Shown in pieces: positions 12,790 to 26,100 of a stretch of DNA of 64,000 bases. A model generated the notes under the pieces. It ran no database searches. It saw only the letters and a program-made list of their open reading frames with translations, and was not told the origin of the DNA. Positions within the stretch are counted from its first letter, which is position 1; every line of letters starts with the position of its first letter. Both the position numbers and the translations under genes were made by a program. The stretch is from Rhopalosiphum padi (lineage: Eukaryota; Arthropoda; Insecta; Hemiptera; Aphididae): positions 16,464,581 through 16,528,580 of the forward strand of contig NC_083597.1 in assembly GCF_020882245.1 (NCBI RefSeq), written 5' to 3'.

Positions 12790-12922
12790 TTAATCAATCA
12801 TAATATGTTCACCGTGCAGTTCTATGGCAACTTGTCCGTCGAGTAATTTATCTGAAACACATTATAACGATAATACATTTTATTTAATAATTAGGCTTAC
12901 CGTAATCGAAATGTTCATCCAT
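12790..12922 (-). CDS. Candidate spliced microORF, 27 residues, two exons
   Basis: On the minus strand an ATG at 12922-12920 opens MDEHFDY, then a 5' splice site G/GTAAGC (intron side 12900-12895). A 49 bp intron ends in TGTTTCAG, and exon 2 (12851-12790) continues DKLLDGQVAIELHGE and stops at TAA (12792-12790). The join makes an in-frame GAT codon; the other two frames across the junction hit stops. Exon 2 is markedly richer in G+C than its surroundings. An in-frame TAA sits two codons before the ATG, so a longer coding exon upstream is excluded unless it joins differently. It could be a small peptide gene, an upstream ORF in a leader, or chance. The product is not recognised. The intron is short for insects but within range. 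Confidence 0.25.
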
Positions 12923-12924
12923 CC

Positions 12925-14880
12925 ATTATAAGGTATACTATACTAACTAATTTTGTTATACTAACGTATTAAGTTATATATGAGACAGATTAATAACGAT
13001 TTTACGAAATCAATTTCATGTCTTATTTGACCAATTTAATTTTAAATTGGGTTCATTTAACTTTAGTATCAATTATTTGATTATTATTATTACAGAGACA
13101 AATACAGGTTTTTATAGTGACTGCAAATTCTATTTAATTATACCTACCTGATTGGCTTAATCTGATATTTGTTCTAATCTAACTACATGGCTTAGCAAAC
13201 ATTAATTTACTTTTTAGCTTAACGAACCATTTATGAATAACTATTGTTTTAAAAATTAAATGAATTCATGAATTGTGACTTGTAAAATTAGTATTTTTAA
13301 TTTGTATTAACTCATAATGTTATTAACATGACAAAAATACGGACAGAGCATGAAGTTCAGATGATGGACACTTGTAATATTACTGGACTCATCTCGTTGT
13401 TAGTTGTGTATACTATTATGATGTTACATTTAAAAACAATAATACATCATCGCATTTGAAAATAATTCCGAGGACGGTTCCACTACTATCACGCTTGATT
13501 ACTATCTATAAAAATACTTGGACAGTTGTTAGAAGTTAACATTATAAAAAATTACTTCAAGACTTCAAAGACAATCGAAATATTTTAAAATGTCTTTAAA
13601 TTATTTTATTTTAATTTAGTTTTATAAATATACGTCAAACGGCTTTTTACATAGGATTATTTTATCATCTAGACTCGATTTCTGATCCAAAATTATTAAC
13701 ACATTTCATTGTTTTAGCGTTCCTTCTATTAAAATTTGTAAAGTGAGAAGCGTTCTAAATATATTATTTAAAATGCGTAGGATATACCTATGACAGGTAA
13801 ATTATAAAATTTAAGTACGTTTTGCATTCTTAACACTGCATATAGATAATTTATGAATAAAACATTTACCATTGATTGTATAATTATAAATAACAGCAAT
13901 GATTTCCGTGAAACTGACATTTGAAAGGTTGCTAAATGTGTTTTAATTTGAACGGAATACGATACAGTTGACGACTGTAAAAAAACAACGAATTCCGAAA
14001 TCTGAAATGAATTCACGTAGGACTGTCGTTAATATTTAAATCTGTTTTTTAAAAGAGAATTTCGGAGACTGGATCAGATAAAAGTAATGCTATGGATCAA
14101 TTCTATACCATTACGAATTGTAATTTTCCAACAGCCGTTGTGTACGGTACAAACGTCCGCTATGTATTCTACATACATTATATTGATTGTTAATAATTAT
14201 GCAAATTACTTTCGAAGGTTTTCCGCAATCCCTTATCACTTCGAAATGTAATTGTGTTTTCTTTGAGTCGCTTAATTAGATAAAATGACCGTATATTACA
14301 TATCATTCGCTTTCAGTATTCCAAAAGCGTAGCTCATTGCCTCACGGTACGTACATTTGTAGTCCCCTACTTTTGTAGTCACCTGTTTGAGCGTGTTAAT
14401 TTCTCCGTTAAACAGACCCGCTGGTAATCAATCATTAAAAGAAATGAATTCTAATAACGAACGAGATGAAATGATTTTTAATTAATTTATTATATTATAT
14501 TAATAATAAAATCAAGGAATTCTGAATTCTGATTAATACAATATTATTTTCATATCATTAAAAATTTAATTTTAATATACTGTCTAAACTCATGTACAGC
14601 TGTCCGTTATTTCCCAATAGATAAATCGTTTTTTTTTTTAATTGAATACAATCATTATGCCACTACAATAATTGATCTTATAAATTGATTCAGTTACCGA
14701 GCTCCATGACTATGCTAGTTATAAAAGTAGATTTTTTTTTTATATATATAAACTTGATAACAAATTTTAAAAATACAATATTATGCGAGTGACATCTTAT
14801 GATTCATATTACACACGAGTAGAGAACCAAAAAAAAACAAATAATAATAATAGTAAATAATTTGTGTGAAAAATATTCAA
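12925..14880. other. AT-rich stretch with one possible micro-exon
   Basis: Mostly AT-rich. At 14311-14352 a TTTCAG acceptor and a CACG/GTACGT donor enclose 30 bp (14317-14346) on the plus strand, open in two frames. The minus-strand open frame of 82 codons at 13768-14016 shows no domain. Nothing else is recognised. Confidence 0.4.
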
Positions 14881-15860
14881 GTAATTTTCAAACGAGCAAT
14901 GGCCTCCATACGACGCCCAATCCGATTTTTACCAACTCTCGTGATAAATTCTGAGCAGGTTTGTTTAAAACGGTCCCGTATAATAACGAAGTAAAGCATA
15001 CACATTTATACGATATTATTATAATTATTTTTATCGCCATGACGTGTAGATACAAACGCACGTGACGTAAACACCTAACGTCTATCGTGCCGGTTTGCGG
15101 TCGCGTAGCCCACGCGGACTGTAGGTGATCTCGAGAGGGCTGTAAATAACCGACAATTAGAAAACTACCCCGGCCTATCCGTCGTCCGTGCCACCTTATA
15201 CTATTCCCGTGCACATCTCGAGAAGACGACTTCAATAAATCACGCGAGACTCGGAGAGTGTTTATACGGATGACGGTCGAGCGAGGAGCAGGGCGAGTTG
15301 TCGGAGGTAGTGGCGACGATAGTGGCGGTGGTTGTAGACGGCGGCAAGGAGGATGACTGGATTACGTTACCGGAACTGCTGTGAAGCCGTGAAAATAGAC
15401 TAAGGGCAGTGAGGCGACGGTGGCGGTGGTACTGGTAGTGGTGTCGGTGGTGGTGGTGGATTTCACCGACGAGGGGTTAATTAAACAAAATTATGCTGGA
15501 AGAGGTTTCGAGGCCGGAAGAAAAGGGTCTAACATCATCAAAATTCGTTTCTTTCATTCGCCAAAGCCTCTCGACGCCGCCACTCCCGTCGTCCCGACCG
15601 CCTAACGCAACCCAAGACCGCGTCGATCGGCGCCGGCCGACAACGACGATAAGTTCTCATCTCCGTCTCGACCGCCGCAGCGTGCGTCTTATATCCGAAA
15701 CTCAGAGTTCCCCGCATGCGCGTGCACTAAATATCCGTTTGCCAGTCGACGAATATTTTCTAATTAATCCAATGGACGTATGAAATGGATCTCTGCCCGA
15801 GACCATTCTGCCCACTCATCTGTGTCTATACACCGTTCACCTTTCGCCCGGAAGAAGATT
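14881..15860. promoter_or_regulatory. Strong CpG-rich island with GGTGG-type repeats
   Basis: This is one of the most G+C-rich blocks of the window. From 15290 to 15470 the plus strand is a loose GTGG/GGC repeat. Open frames appear on both strands: minus 14888-15235 (115 codons) and plus 15493-15783 (96 codons, true ATG, Ser/Arg/Pro-rich), plus a short ATG frame at 15269. They overlap alternative frames and have no domain. The pattern resembles a promoter and long 5' leader with several short upstream ORFs more than a protein gene. Direction is unknown; the purine-rich GTGG side is on the plus strand. Confidence 0.35.
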
Positions 15861-18800
15861 GTATTTATGTAGTGCAAAGTGATGCGTATGCAATATATTA
15901 CCATATTATTGCATATACCATGTTACAATATTATTAAAATATCATAATACATATCTTGATATTATACAATAATGATGCTCTCATCGCGGGGTCGCGTGTT
16001 GTATATTATATTGGTATATAGGTCGATAGCAGTTGATATGTGTCGACCACCACTGGATTTTTTTACGCAGAGCGACTTATGGTAATCTGTTATTATAATT
16101 ATTTTTATTTCTATACCAAAACTAGTTGTTACTCCAGAAATTGTTTGTCTTATAATAACAAAAAGTTGTCTACTCGTTAATTATTACACTCAAATATTGA
16201 TAAGTTTTATAAAAGAAAAAAATTAATTTTATTAAATGCAAAATATTATAAAATAATTAATATTATATTATTTTTGTTTAAAACGCAATAATTAAAAGTT
16301 GGAATAAAAATGTTTAAATTGTTTTCTATTTTTTCATAAAAATAACTGCAAGTAGCTGAGCAATATATTTATTTGATATATTTTGGTAAAGCGTGTTTAT
16401 AATTTAATTTTACCGTACAAATTATAATTAAATCATAAATAATTTTTTGATTAACATCATTTTATTTTATCGTATATACTCAAAATGCTAAAATTTAACA
16501 ATCAACTATAAAATTAATAAATTATTATCAACTATAGTTTTATATTATACCATATTTTATTTTAACCAAATTAAATTATTATTATTTAATCGCTTAGTAA
16601 TATAAACATAATATTGTGTTGTGTTTCGTTTGAAAAATATATCAATTTCAGTTTGTTTTTTCTTCATACTTTTGTCAAATATTTTTTTGTAAATAAAGGA
16701 AGGGGTGTCAAATTTTTATTAATTTTTTTGAAAATTTCAATAATTTTTTTTACTTGTAAATTCAATATACATTACATTTTTTAATATTATGTTCGGACAT
16801 TATTGGATTTGTAATGTTATATTTAACTTATACAGAGTTATTTTGTCATATAACTACAGTAAAATTTTAAATAAAAAAATGAGTACTTATTCTACAAGTA
16901 TTTTTATAAGTGTATTTTTTATCATGCATAGGACACAATGGCACAGTGCATTTTTCAATATAAATTGTATATTCTGGAACTTGAATAATTCAATTAAAAT
17001 ATTTAAATAAGCAAACTCATCTTGACATTTTATAATTATTTTTATTATTAATTTTTTTTTTTTTTGAAAAATAAAATAATAAAAATTCAATTAACAGATT
17101 CGTTGTTTTTTTTTTTTAATATTTATTATATCTTTATTAGTTATCTTTATCATATACCCAATTTATTTTGTATAAATATATAAAATGTATTTAAAATGTA
17201 TTTAGTTAAATCGATTATAAAAACTTTTTTTGAGTATTGTTTAGAACATTTGTATGTTCTTACTACCGCAATTTACACGATTATTTAAATAACGGGATAT
17301 CTATTTAACCATTTACCTATTATACATTTATTTACTTTTAGAATCGAAATTAAATTTTGATGATGCTCTTTTTCTATTTGGTTAGGTTATTTCGGGTTAA
17401 GCAAATTATTAAATGTTTAAACACTCGCGTTTCATTAGACAAATACATTTGTATTTATGAACAACATTGACCATTGATAATAACTGCCTACTATTATAAT
17501 TATGTTATGACGAAAACCTCTAATAATAAATTTGCATTTGTCATCACATTATCATTTAAAACGCACCTATATACCGTCAGTTTTGGGAAATATATATATT
17601 GTATAAACTGTTAAGGTTTCTCTTAATATAATTACGATTTTATAAGTTTACTCTACTTAAGATAATTTTTTTAAAATAATAGATATTTGTAATGCAAACT
17701 TGATAGCAGTTTACTTATTGAATTATATATAGGTAGTACGTACAACGTTTATAATACTCTGATTGTTTATGATATGTAAGTAGTAATTATGATTTGTTCT
17801 TGTTGAAATCTATAAGTTAAATGTGCTTTTAAATATAAATAAATTTAAAAATTAAATAAATTCTAACATAATAATAGAGATATTAGATAATTGTATTTAT
17901 TTTCATGATGATTCTATGCTTAGGTTTGACTTTCTATAATTATTGATTTGGTTGTTTTTAATAGTGTAATATTTCTCTTAAAAAAATATATATATAACTT
18001 GTATAGTTTTGAGTTTATCAAAATTACAGTTTTATGTTCATGAATTTGTTTGTATAATTTATATAGTCATTTTGTGAAATTAAAATAACCTATAGCTACA
18101 ATATATTACACATAAACATGACCCGGGGTATAAATGCATTTGAATAACTAAAATATTACGTTGATACATGTCTCCTCTCTCTTACATTTAATAATGGATA
18201 TACCCCGTGACCAACCATTCTACCTTATCTTCCACCTATCAACAATAATGAAACACGATTTAAAATGTCTCGACCAATTCAAAAGCAACAACGGAACGGC
18301 GCGTGGCGATTACCTACGCATTTATGTTATACATAATTTATAAATAAAATATTTTACACGGGTTGAATTAGCCGAGACGGCGAGAAAATGTATTATTTAT
18401 ACAATCATAGAAATACACATAAACATAACTGCTGTAATACTATATAATAATATATAATTAATTTTACAATTTTGATTATTCGATATTTTTTTGGAAAACA
18501 CATTGTTTCAATGTCTATCTATTCACGTTAGTACGTTACCACTTACTATTTATAAAATATTTTTGAAATTTATTATTCAAAAATGTTAGATCAGTGATTA
18601 TTTAATATAACAAACAAAAATTGTTAAAATTCTTTACATTTTAATGTTCGATAATAGTTCGCATAACATTATAACGAAATAGTATATAAACCGAAGATTC
18701 TCGTATGGCGAAAATATCTCGAACGTTTTGATAAAATTTGATTTGGAAAAATCGTCTAAACACGTCATAGACGATAATCTTGGTGGTGAGATCATGTATT

Positions 18801-19343
18801 TTATTATGGCATTAATCCATTGCCTTACGACAAATTAATAGTAGTCACATTGGTATTTACCCGCTAAAAATAATAATTTAACATATCGAAAAAGGTTAAA
18901 AAGTATACGTTTTCGTACTATAATTACTAAAATGATAATTGTTTGATCATAGCAAGCTACGACCATGTAGTCTATAGATTTGTTAATTATAAAATATTGA
19001 ATTTATAAGTATAATAATAATAATATTGAAATGTATGTATATATATAAATATTTATACTCGATTTCAAACGTAGAATTAATTAAATTTTTAGTTGTGTAG
19101 ATATTATAATTTTTGAAAAAATCAGTTACCATGTGACAAAGTCAAAATATTATTTATGTTGGTAGAAATGTATAACTTATGTTGTTTAAAAAAAAAATTC
19201 ATGTCGCAACTGTTGCTATACACAATTATCATACGTCATTAAACCAACAGATATAGCTATACTCGTGTATATACGCGTTGCCGAAAATCTTTGCTGACTC
19301 TAACATAAATGGATGGAAAAGGAATGAGATGTTTAAAGTTGTC
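15861..19343. other. Very AT-rich stretch
   Basis: Long A/T runs, including T runs at about 17049-17063 and 17106-17119. The pair of overlapping opposite-strand frames at 16789-17090 is typical of low-complexity translation. A small less AT-rich patch at 18160-18320 holds no convincing frame. No gene or RNA is recognised. Confidence 0.6.
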
Positions 19344-19351
19344 TTTTAAAA
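19344..19351. repeat. Left target-site duplication of the MITE
   Basis: TTTTAAAA, identical to the copy directly after the element. Confidence 0.9.
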
Positions 19352-19515
19352 CAGCGGTTCTTAACCATAGGGTTGTGACCCAATTTTGGGTCGCCAATAA
19401 TCTTAAATGGGTCGGCTAAAATTTAAATCGCCATTAAACATTATTTATACAAAGGTCGTATGAAAAATTTGGTAAATATCTTGGGTCACCACTACACAAA
19501 GGTTAAGGACCACTG
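19352..19515. mobile_element. hAT-type MITE, 164 bp, with 8 bp target duplication
   Basis: The left end CAGCGGTTCTTAACC (19352-19366) is the inverted partner of the right end, read on the plus strand as GGTTAAGGACCACTG (19501-19515), with two mismatches in 15. A second inverted match lies inside (GTGACCCAA near 19375-19383 and TTGGGTCAC at 19481-19489). TTTTAAAA flanks it exactly on both sides, at 19344-19351 and 19516-19523. CAGNGG ends with an 8 bp duplication are the signature of hAT elements. It has no coding capacity and would have relied on a transposase made elsewhere. Confidence 0.92.
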
Positions 19516-19523
19516 TTTTAAAA
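19516..19523. repeat. Right target-site duplication of the MITE
   Basis: TTTTAAAA directly after the right inverted repeat. Confidence 0.9.
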
Positions 19524-22500
19524 GGCCTGTGACTTCGGTTTTGGAATACGGATATTCGATAATACTGCATCCAATTTCACTGTAAGGTACACTATACGTA
19601 CATTTTGTGTACCTACGCAATTTTCATTTTGTAAAAACCTATTAATTCGACTTTTGAGACTGTTTATATTTGCGCACACGCCTAGAACCTAGATTTATAC
19701 ATATAGCCGAAATGGTATGTTTGCCTATATCGTTTTTAATAATACAGTTAAATTTCCATATTATTATAATGGTCACCAAAGGGACCAGAAGTAACGACAG
19801 CTATTTAAAGGCGAATTACAGAAGTGGATTACTTTTAGATGACCGCTATAAAAGTAGAGTTTAGTCTTTCCAAATGTTCATCTCCCCATATTGAATACTA
19901 ATATCTTTGACATAACCATCAATATCGTTTTCTAGAATTCAAAACTACATTTTTAAGAGTCAATTTGTATTATTCAAGATAACTATATATATATATAGCA
20001 CCACAGCTTACTTTTATTATAATATGTAGCTGTATGGGTGAAAAATTAATATTTCAATTTATACAGGAATGGTAATATCAAATTATATTTGGATATTGTT
20101 GATGATCCCTACAATAATCTTCTGGTTTGTTTTTTATTTCAGTAGTTGTTATTTATTTATTCCCAGTACCTATATTAATCAATACTGTAAACAACATTTT
20201 TACAGAGGACATACTGATTGTGTTTAAAAAAAAAATTTAAATATTCATCACGCATAAGTTGTTATAGTTGTATTATGTTTTCCATTTTGCATAAATAAAA
20301 GAAGAAATACAGAAAATCTTTGTGCAATAAGCTAAAAATTTAAAAGAAAATGTATCGCTTTTAAAATAAAAATCTTATGGAAAACAGAAATTCTTAGGTT
20401 TCCGTTGACACCGAACAATAAGTATGAAATATACATTGTCTCATCAGAAACGTGTGTACGATATAGATATAACACGTGTGTTATTTAAGGTATGATGTTA
20501 GAATTTATTGAAACTGTAAATTTTCGATTCGTTTTGATTGAGTTAAGTAAGATAACAACGACGATCACTGCAGAGACTCTTAGTTAAAGTGCCGACTGCC
20601 GGGCCTGTGTCATGATATGTATGGTTCGAGCATGGAAACGTTCATTATTATTTTCATTATTATTGTTGTTTTTGACGAGTATTACTATATAACGGTAGAT
20701 GTTATGATGAACTGATGTAGATATATGTTTATAACTGAACAGTTTTTATTTATTTCCTTTATATCAGATTAGGTTAGGTAAAGTTAGAATAGATTTAGGA
20801 TTGAATGAAGTAGCTTTATCTTAAGATTATCCACATAATATCTCAGTATTTTCAGCCAGTTTTTTATTCCATTCTTGTAATGTCTTCAGCTTTGATTTTT
20901 AATAAATCTTTTCAGGTGGGTGTATTCCCATCTGTTTGAGAAGTTAGTCGGGTATGGTGAAAGAGACCGATGGATTAAGATATATATATATAAATAAAAT
21001 GAAAACATCGACAGATAGGAACAAAATAAAATAAAACATAATAATACGTATTATACTAGTAGATAAGCTGTGTAGTATATTCTATATTTTATAAGCTATC
21101 GTATACTACCACACAGTGTATTACTATTCTTTTAATATTGTCAATGATATATGACTAGGACATATTAACTGTGTACGATACTATAATGTACTTGTGAGTA
21201 TGATCAAAATATATTGATCGTGGATAGATAATATATTTTTATTTTCAATCAATTCAAATTTATTAACACGATATAAGTAAATAAATTTATTTTGGAAAAT
21301 AAATACGCATACAATACACTGTAAAATTATTATTTAACTATTTTTGTCAATTGTATTATGAATATATTCTTTCTATTATTTTAATAAATAATTATTAAAA
21401 TTTATTTGAATTAAAAAAGTAATATACTTGAAAAAAACTTGTTTGTTTTATACTTTTTCTCTTTGTAGTTTAAAAAAATAAGGAAAACTCACTGTAGTTA
21501 AAAATTATTTAAACAAAAATATTTACGGGTTTTCACAGATACATTTTCACATTACCAGTAGAAAAGTTGCCCAAACAACTACTCATGGATATTTAAATAA
21601 ATCTAAATCAAATAAAAAAATTCAACTATGAATTGCTATGTTGACAATTAATGTTATTTAATAAACCAAAATTAATTGATTGCGAAAATATTAACATAAT
21701 TTTTAGTTTATTAAAAAATGTTTTCTACAACAACAATTAAATAAAAGGGATAAATTGACATTAATACTCGTATACAAAATAAAGCTTAACATCAAACTTA
21801 CTTAAACTGACTTATTGTCTAATAGGCTGTTTAGACGATAGTAAGTAAAACAAAGCAAATAAGCTAATATTACCATAGTATCTTGTCTTTACTGTATGGG
21901 TTGTAATTGTTGATGTATTCAATTTTAGAGTAAAAGGTTTTGAGACGAAAACGAATTTCACAATATTTTATTTGGTTATTTAGTTTACACGAAATAAAAA
22001 CATTATATAATTCTAAGACACAATTTAATATTAAAATATTATTATCTGAAATTCCGTAAATCGTTAATTTTACTTTCGCAGATTATAATATCAGACAAAC
22101 GACTTTCGCCACGAAATCGTTGAGACTTTTTGGGTCGGCAAAGAATTAACATCCCTTATTGTGCTGTTAAACGACTACGAAATTCATGTATGAGGTTCGA
22201 TGTCAAGTTTTCGCTTTCTACGCACATAATATATATTCGTATATTGGTGTATACGTGTAGATGTGTCACAATTGGAGCGTGTATAGTATAACAATGTTTT
22301 TTTTTGTTGTTGTTATTTTAAAAAGAGATTCGACACACGTGTCGGTCGGTAATCCGAATTGAAATATTGAGCGTGTACGACAAATGGAAAAAAAAATGGA
22401 AACGGATAGATGTATACGGCGTGGTTAATATATATGGTGATTTATTTAACGGTAAAAACTCATCATATCGATAAATATTAACGTTTTAATTTTAATTTTT

Positions 22501-22680
22501 CTTTGAAAAGCAGTTTATTACCGTTGTATATTATTAATTGTCCATTTATTGAATGAAAACATAAATTTTTAATTTCATAATCGTAAGTTTAATATTTGAT
22601 AATCTTTTCAATCGAATTTTAAACGCGCAGTAAATTATTATTATAATTTATAAGTGTTTAAAGTTTAGCTTGGCGTAGTT
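19524..22680. other. AT-rich stretch
   Basis: Mostly AT-rich. At 20870-20935 three AG-ending pyrimidine-containing tracts follow each other, the last being CTTTTCAG/GTGGGT at 20908-20921. A CpG-richer patch lies at 22080-22440. No gene is recognised. Confidence 0.5.
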
Positions 22681-23130
22681 TAGTGGCACAGCTGTAGAGG
22701 CACTCCTCAAAATGTTGGCGATTTTTTTTATCAAAATAACGTGTGTTTAAACCCTTTGGTTTCCTACAATCGCGCATCCTAAGGCGCGATCACGTAAAAG
22801 TGGAAACACCATAAAACAGTATTTGTGTTTATTAATAATTCGCTCACGTAAAACTTCATTCGCGTGTTGTTGGTCTGAAAACGTTGTGTACATCATGGCA
22901 CCACACTCGCGTGTATATACGGTGATGGGCCCATTTGGTACTTGCCTACACCACATCGTCTGTTCTGCTTCCGCCGCCATTGAATCCACTCTTGTGTTAT
23001 ATGAGTCGAGGCATTCATAATTTACCATCGATACAATAGTATTACTTATTAACTTCATGATGGAATAGTAGTTCGTAATCAGGAAACGAATAGATTTCGA
23101 CAAAAGTTGCCACCGCAATTACATAATAAT
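22681..23130 (-). other. GC-rich patch with a 103-codon open frame, possible transposon remnant
   Basis: This patch is much richer in G+C than its flanks. The minus strand is open from an ATG at 23058 to a stop at 22747 (103 residues) with normal amino-acid composition, for example an MAAEAEQTMWCRQ stretch. No domain is recognised, and the plus strand is also open at 22823-23020. The block carries TCACGTAAAA twice (22790-22799 and 22844-22853) and a 7 bp-stem hairpin, ATCGCGC and GCGCGAT (22769-22790). Such repeats are common in non-autonomous DNA elements, but no terminal inverted repeats or target duplication were found. At the left edge, TGGCGTAGTTTAGTGG (about 22671-22686) resembles a tRNA A-box. 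Confidence 0.25.
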
Positions 23131-26100
23131 ATACCTATCGGTGTATTATTATAGAGGTTCTTAGTTATTATCGTTCGTTTTTATATGAGATGGGTTCCTT
23201 GATTACTAGTTAAACGAGAGTTTTTAACCGGAACAATTAATATTTTCACATAAACATCGCGTGCTTTAGCAGTACAAGCTATTGCAAAACAACGACCCTG
23301 CGTCACAGTTTTGTTTTATCGAATCTCAAGACGGTTTATAATATAACCAAGGGAACCAAAACGAAGGATAATGCATCCTATTACGCTAATGGTCACGTGT
23401 TTTCGATCACGATACATACAAATTTAGTTACTTACTTAATTCCTATATTTTAGAAATTACATTATTAAAATATATCTAAGTGGCTATAATCTATAGTGAA
23501 TTACTGATGTATATATGTAGCTAAAAAAATGAGAGTTTGGCTTAAATAAACGAGTAGGTAGAACGAGTAAAATCAAATAGTCATATAGTTAATAATATAT
23601 ACGATTTTTGGTGACGTCCATTATTGTTTGCGAAATACCAGCAATACGCATTTAAATATTTACTCAAATTTGTTTCATAGTTTTATTTCTTATTCCTAGC
23701 GTATCGAACGCCAGTCGAACATTTTTCGTTCAACGATAGTATGTAGCTTATAGAAACCTATAAAATCTTTGGAACGTGTCGATTTATATTTGAAACTCGT
23801 AGCATAAAATATAACAACTATGGAAGCTATGTGAGAATGATTTTATTTTTTTTTTCAATCTCTCTCTCTGCTCACGACTTAGCACGTCGCAGTGTAAATA
23901 TTCACAATAAAGATTCAGAAGAGTATATAAAATGAAAGTATTCATAATAAAAAAATATATACATGTGTGTAGTTAATGTTATTGCTTAGGTATATGATTC
24001 ATAAGTTCTGAAATATAAATAATATTAACAAGTGTGAACAAGTGAAGAAAAGCTTTAGAGCGTCTTGTTATGTTGTTTTTTTTTCAAATAGTTACTTTGT
24101 TTAATTATCTAAATATTAAATTCAAGAGTAATTTGTATTAATTATATTATTTATTTTTTTTTTTTATGAAATACATCTTTATAATTATTTTTGCACAAAT
24201 TCTAAAAAGCTAAATATGTCATAAAATAATAAAATAATAATTTGGAACGATATATTCATAGAATAAATGACAATTTACACATACAATTACAAATGGTAAA
24301 AATAAAAATAATTTTACTATTATAAATGATCGTAACAATGATGAATTATCACGTGTTTGTCCACCCTATGCTAAACGAAACTAAGCGATTTGTTAATCTG
24401 TTTGTATTTATTTACCATTAATAAAATAATAAATACGTGAATTTACTTTATCGAATTTGGACAATGATAAGTAATACGCGTATAATTGTTATTTTTAAGA
24501 AAGATTGGAGGAAACCGATCACCTCAGCCTAGCCCCCAAGCGAACAGTAAACCATCTATGCTTAGATATTTGTCTATATTAATATTATTTTCGATAACAT
24601 TTAAAATTATCAAGGGTTTTTAACTTTTGTCTTCATGTCCACGAGATGAGTTAAGTATAAACCTGATGATATCTGTATAATAATAAACAATGGTTTTGAA
24701 GTATTTTGTTTAAAACTTAAAAACTATAAGTTTTGTATTTACCAAAATGAAGTAAGAAGGATCATTTTTTTTCTAAATTATTGCTATCGTTAAAACAATA
24801 AATTACTAATACGTCTAATTGAGTATTTTATTTTAAATAATATTTACAAATTTATATTATAAAAAATGATTTATGTTTTACTTTAAGAAACTATTTAAGT
24901 GTCTACATTATTATAAAACCATAAACTATAAAAAAATAATAAATACTATTTTCTAGTTATTTAATTGCTAATCTTGTTATTTAACGATGTTTAACGATGT
25001 TAAAGGTACAAATGAGTCGATTTTTGATATAAACTTATTTTGTAAAATATTCTCAATCTAATTATACGGATATAAGTAAAATTAATATATATTGATGTTC
25101 CTAATTTACAGCAAATCTGTTCGCGACAATATAATTTATTATCTTGACTACTTAGAATTTTAAAGATTTACAATTCAATATAAAATTATAAAATTGTACA
25201 TAATTTATTTCAAAATTGCATATTTTAAATACCTCAGGTTGTAGTTATTTGTAATATATAATTACAACTTATTATTTTTTAACAATACTGAGTATAGTTG
25301 GTTTACCGTTAATATACATTTTGATCAAAGACTATACATGCAGGTATAAACGATTCCAAACCACGGAGTAACATAATTCCATTACAGAGACATTCTAGAA
25401 GTTTCAAGTGTCGTAGTATTAGTTGGGAAAATAATTTTGTTGGATGAACGATCGACACAATATTAAAACAATGTGATTATCGTGTACCGACCATAATACC
25501 TCCGAATGGTTAACGATATTCACAAGAATATCACGTTGTATATTATGATTAGCTATAGACCTATCGGCACGCGTATTAAGTATTAACTATTAATACATAC
25601 ATGCCGCGAATGTTTTAAAACTGAAACGAGAAATAATTGTGGATATATATCGGTTCAGATAATATTGTAAGCTCTACAATAACAAATGTTTGATAATGTG
25701 ATAAATAACTACGTATTTAAACGCCATCGAATAAGATTTTAAAGTAATATCGTGAATCAGTTGACTATGGTGACACGCGAGTTTAATTACTAGCATGTTT
25801 ACATTCATTTACGAAAGCTCTTGTGTTAAATTACATTGCAAATAGTATTAAGGTTGTATAATATAATATATGTGTGTGTATGTGTGTGTTCAATATTAGA
25901 TTTGACGATGAGAGGATACTTAACATTGATATAAACCACTTTGACAATGGTATTAACCGAACCAGCGTTTATCTCTGAATGTGTTTGACCTAATAAAAAC
26001 AGTCACCATGTACGTACTGAATCGAGTTCATTCGAATATCAGTTTAACAAAAACCCTATGAAAGCGGAGCTTTTGTAAAAAACGATTTAGAATAAAATAA

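Noticed and set aside
20870..20990. Possible LINE coding fragment on the minus strand
   Set aside because: A few words look like reverse-transcriptase tails, but every frame has stops and no motif such as YADD is present.
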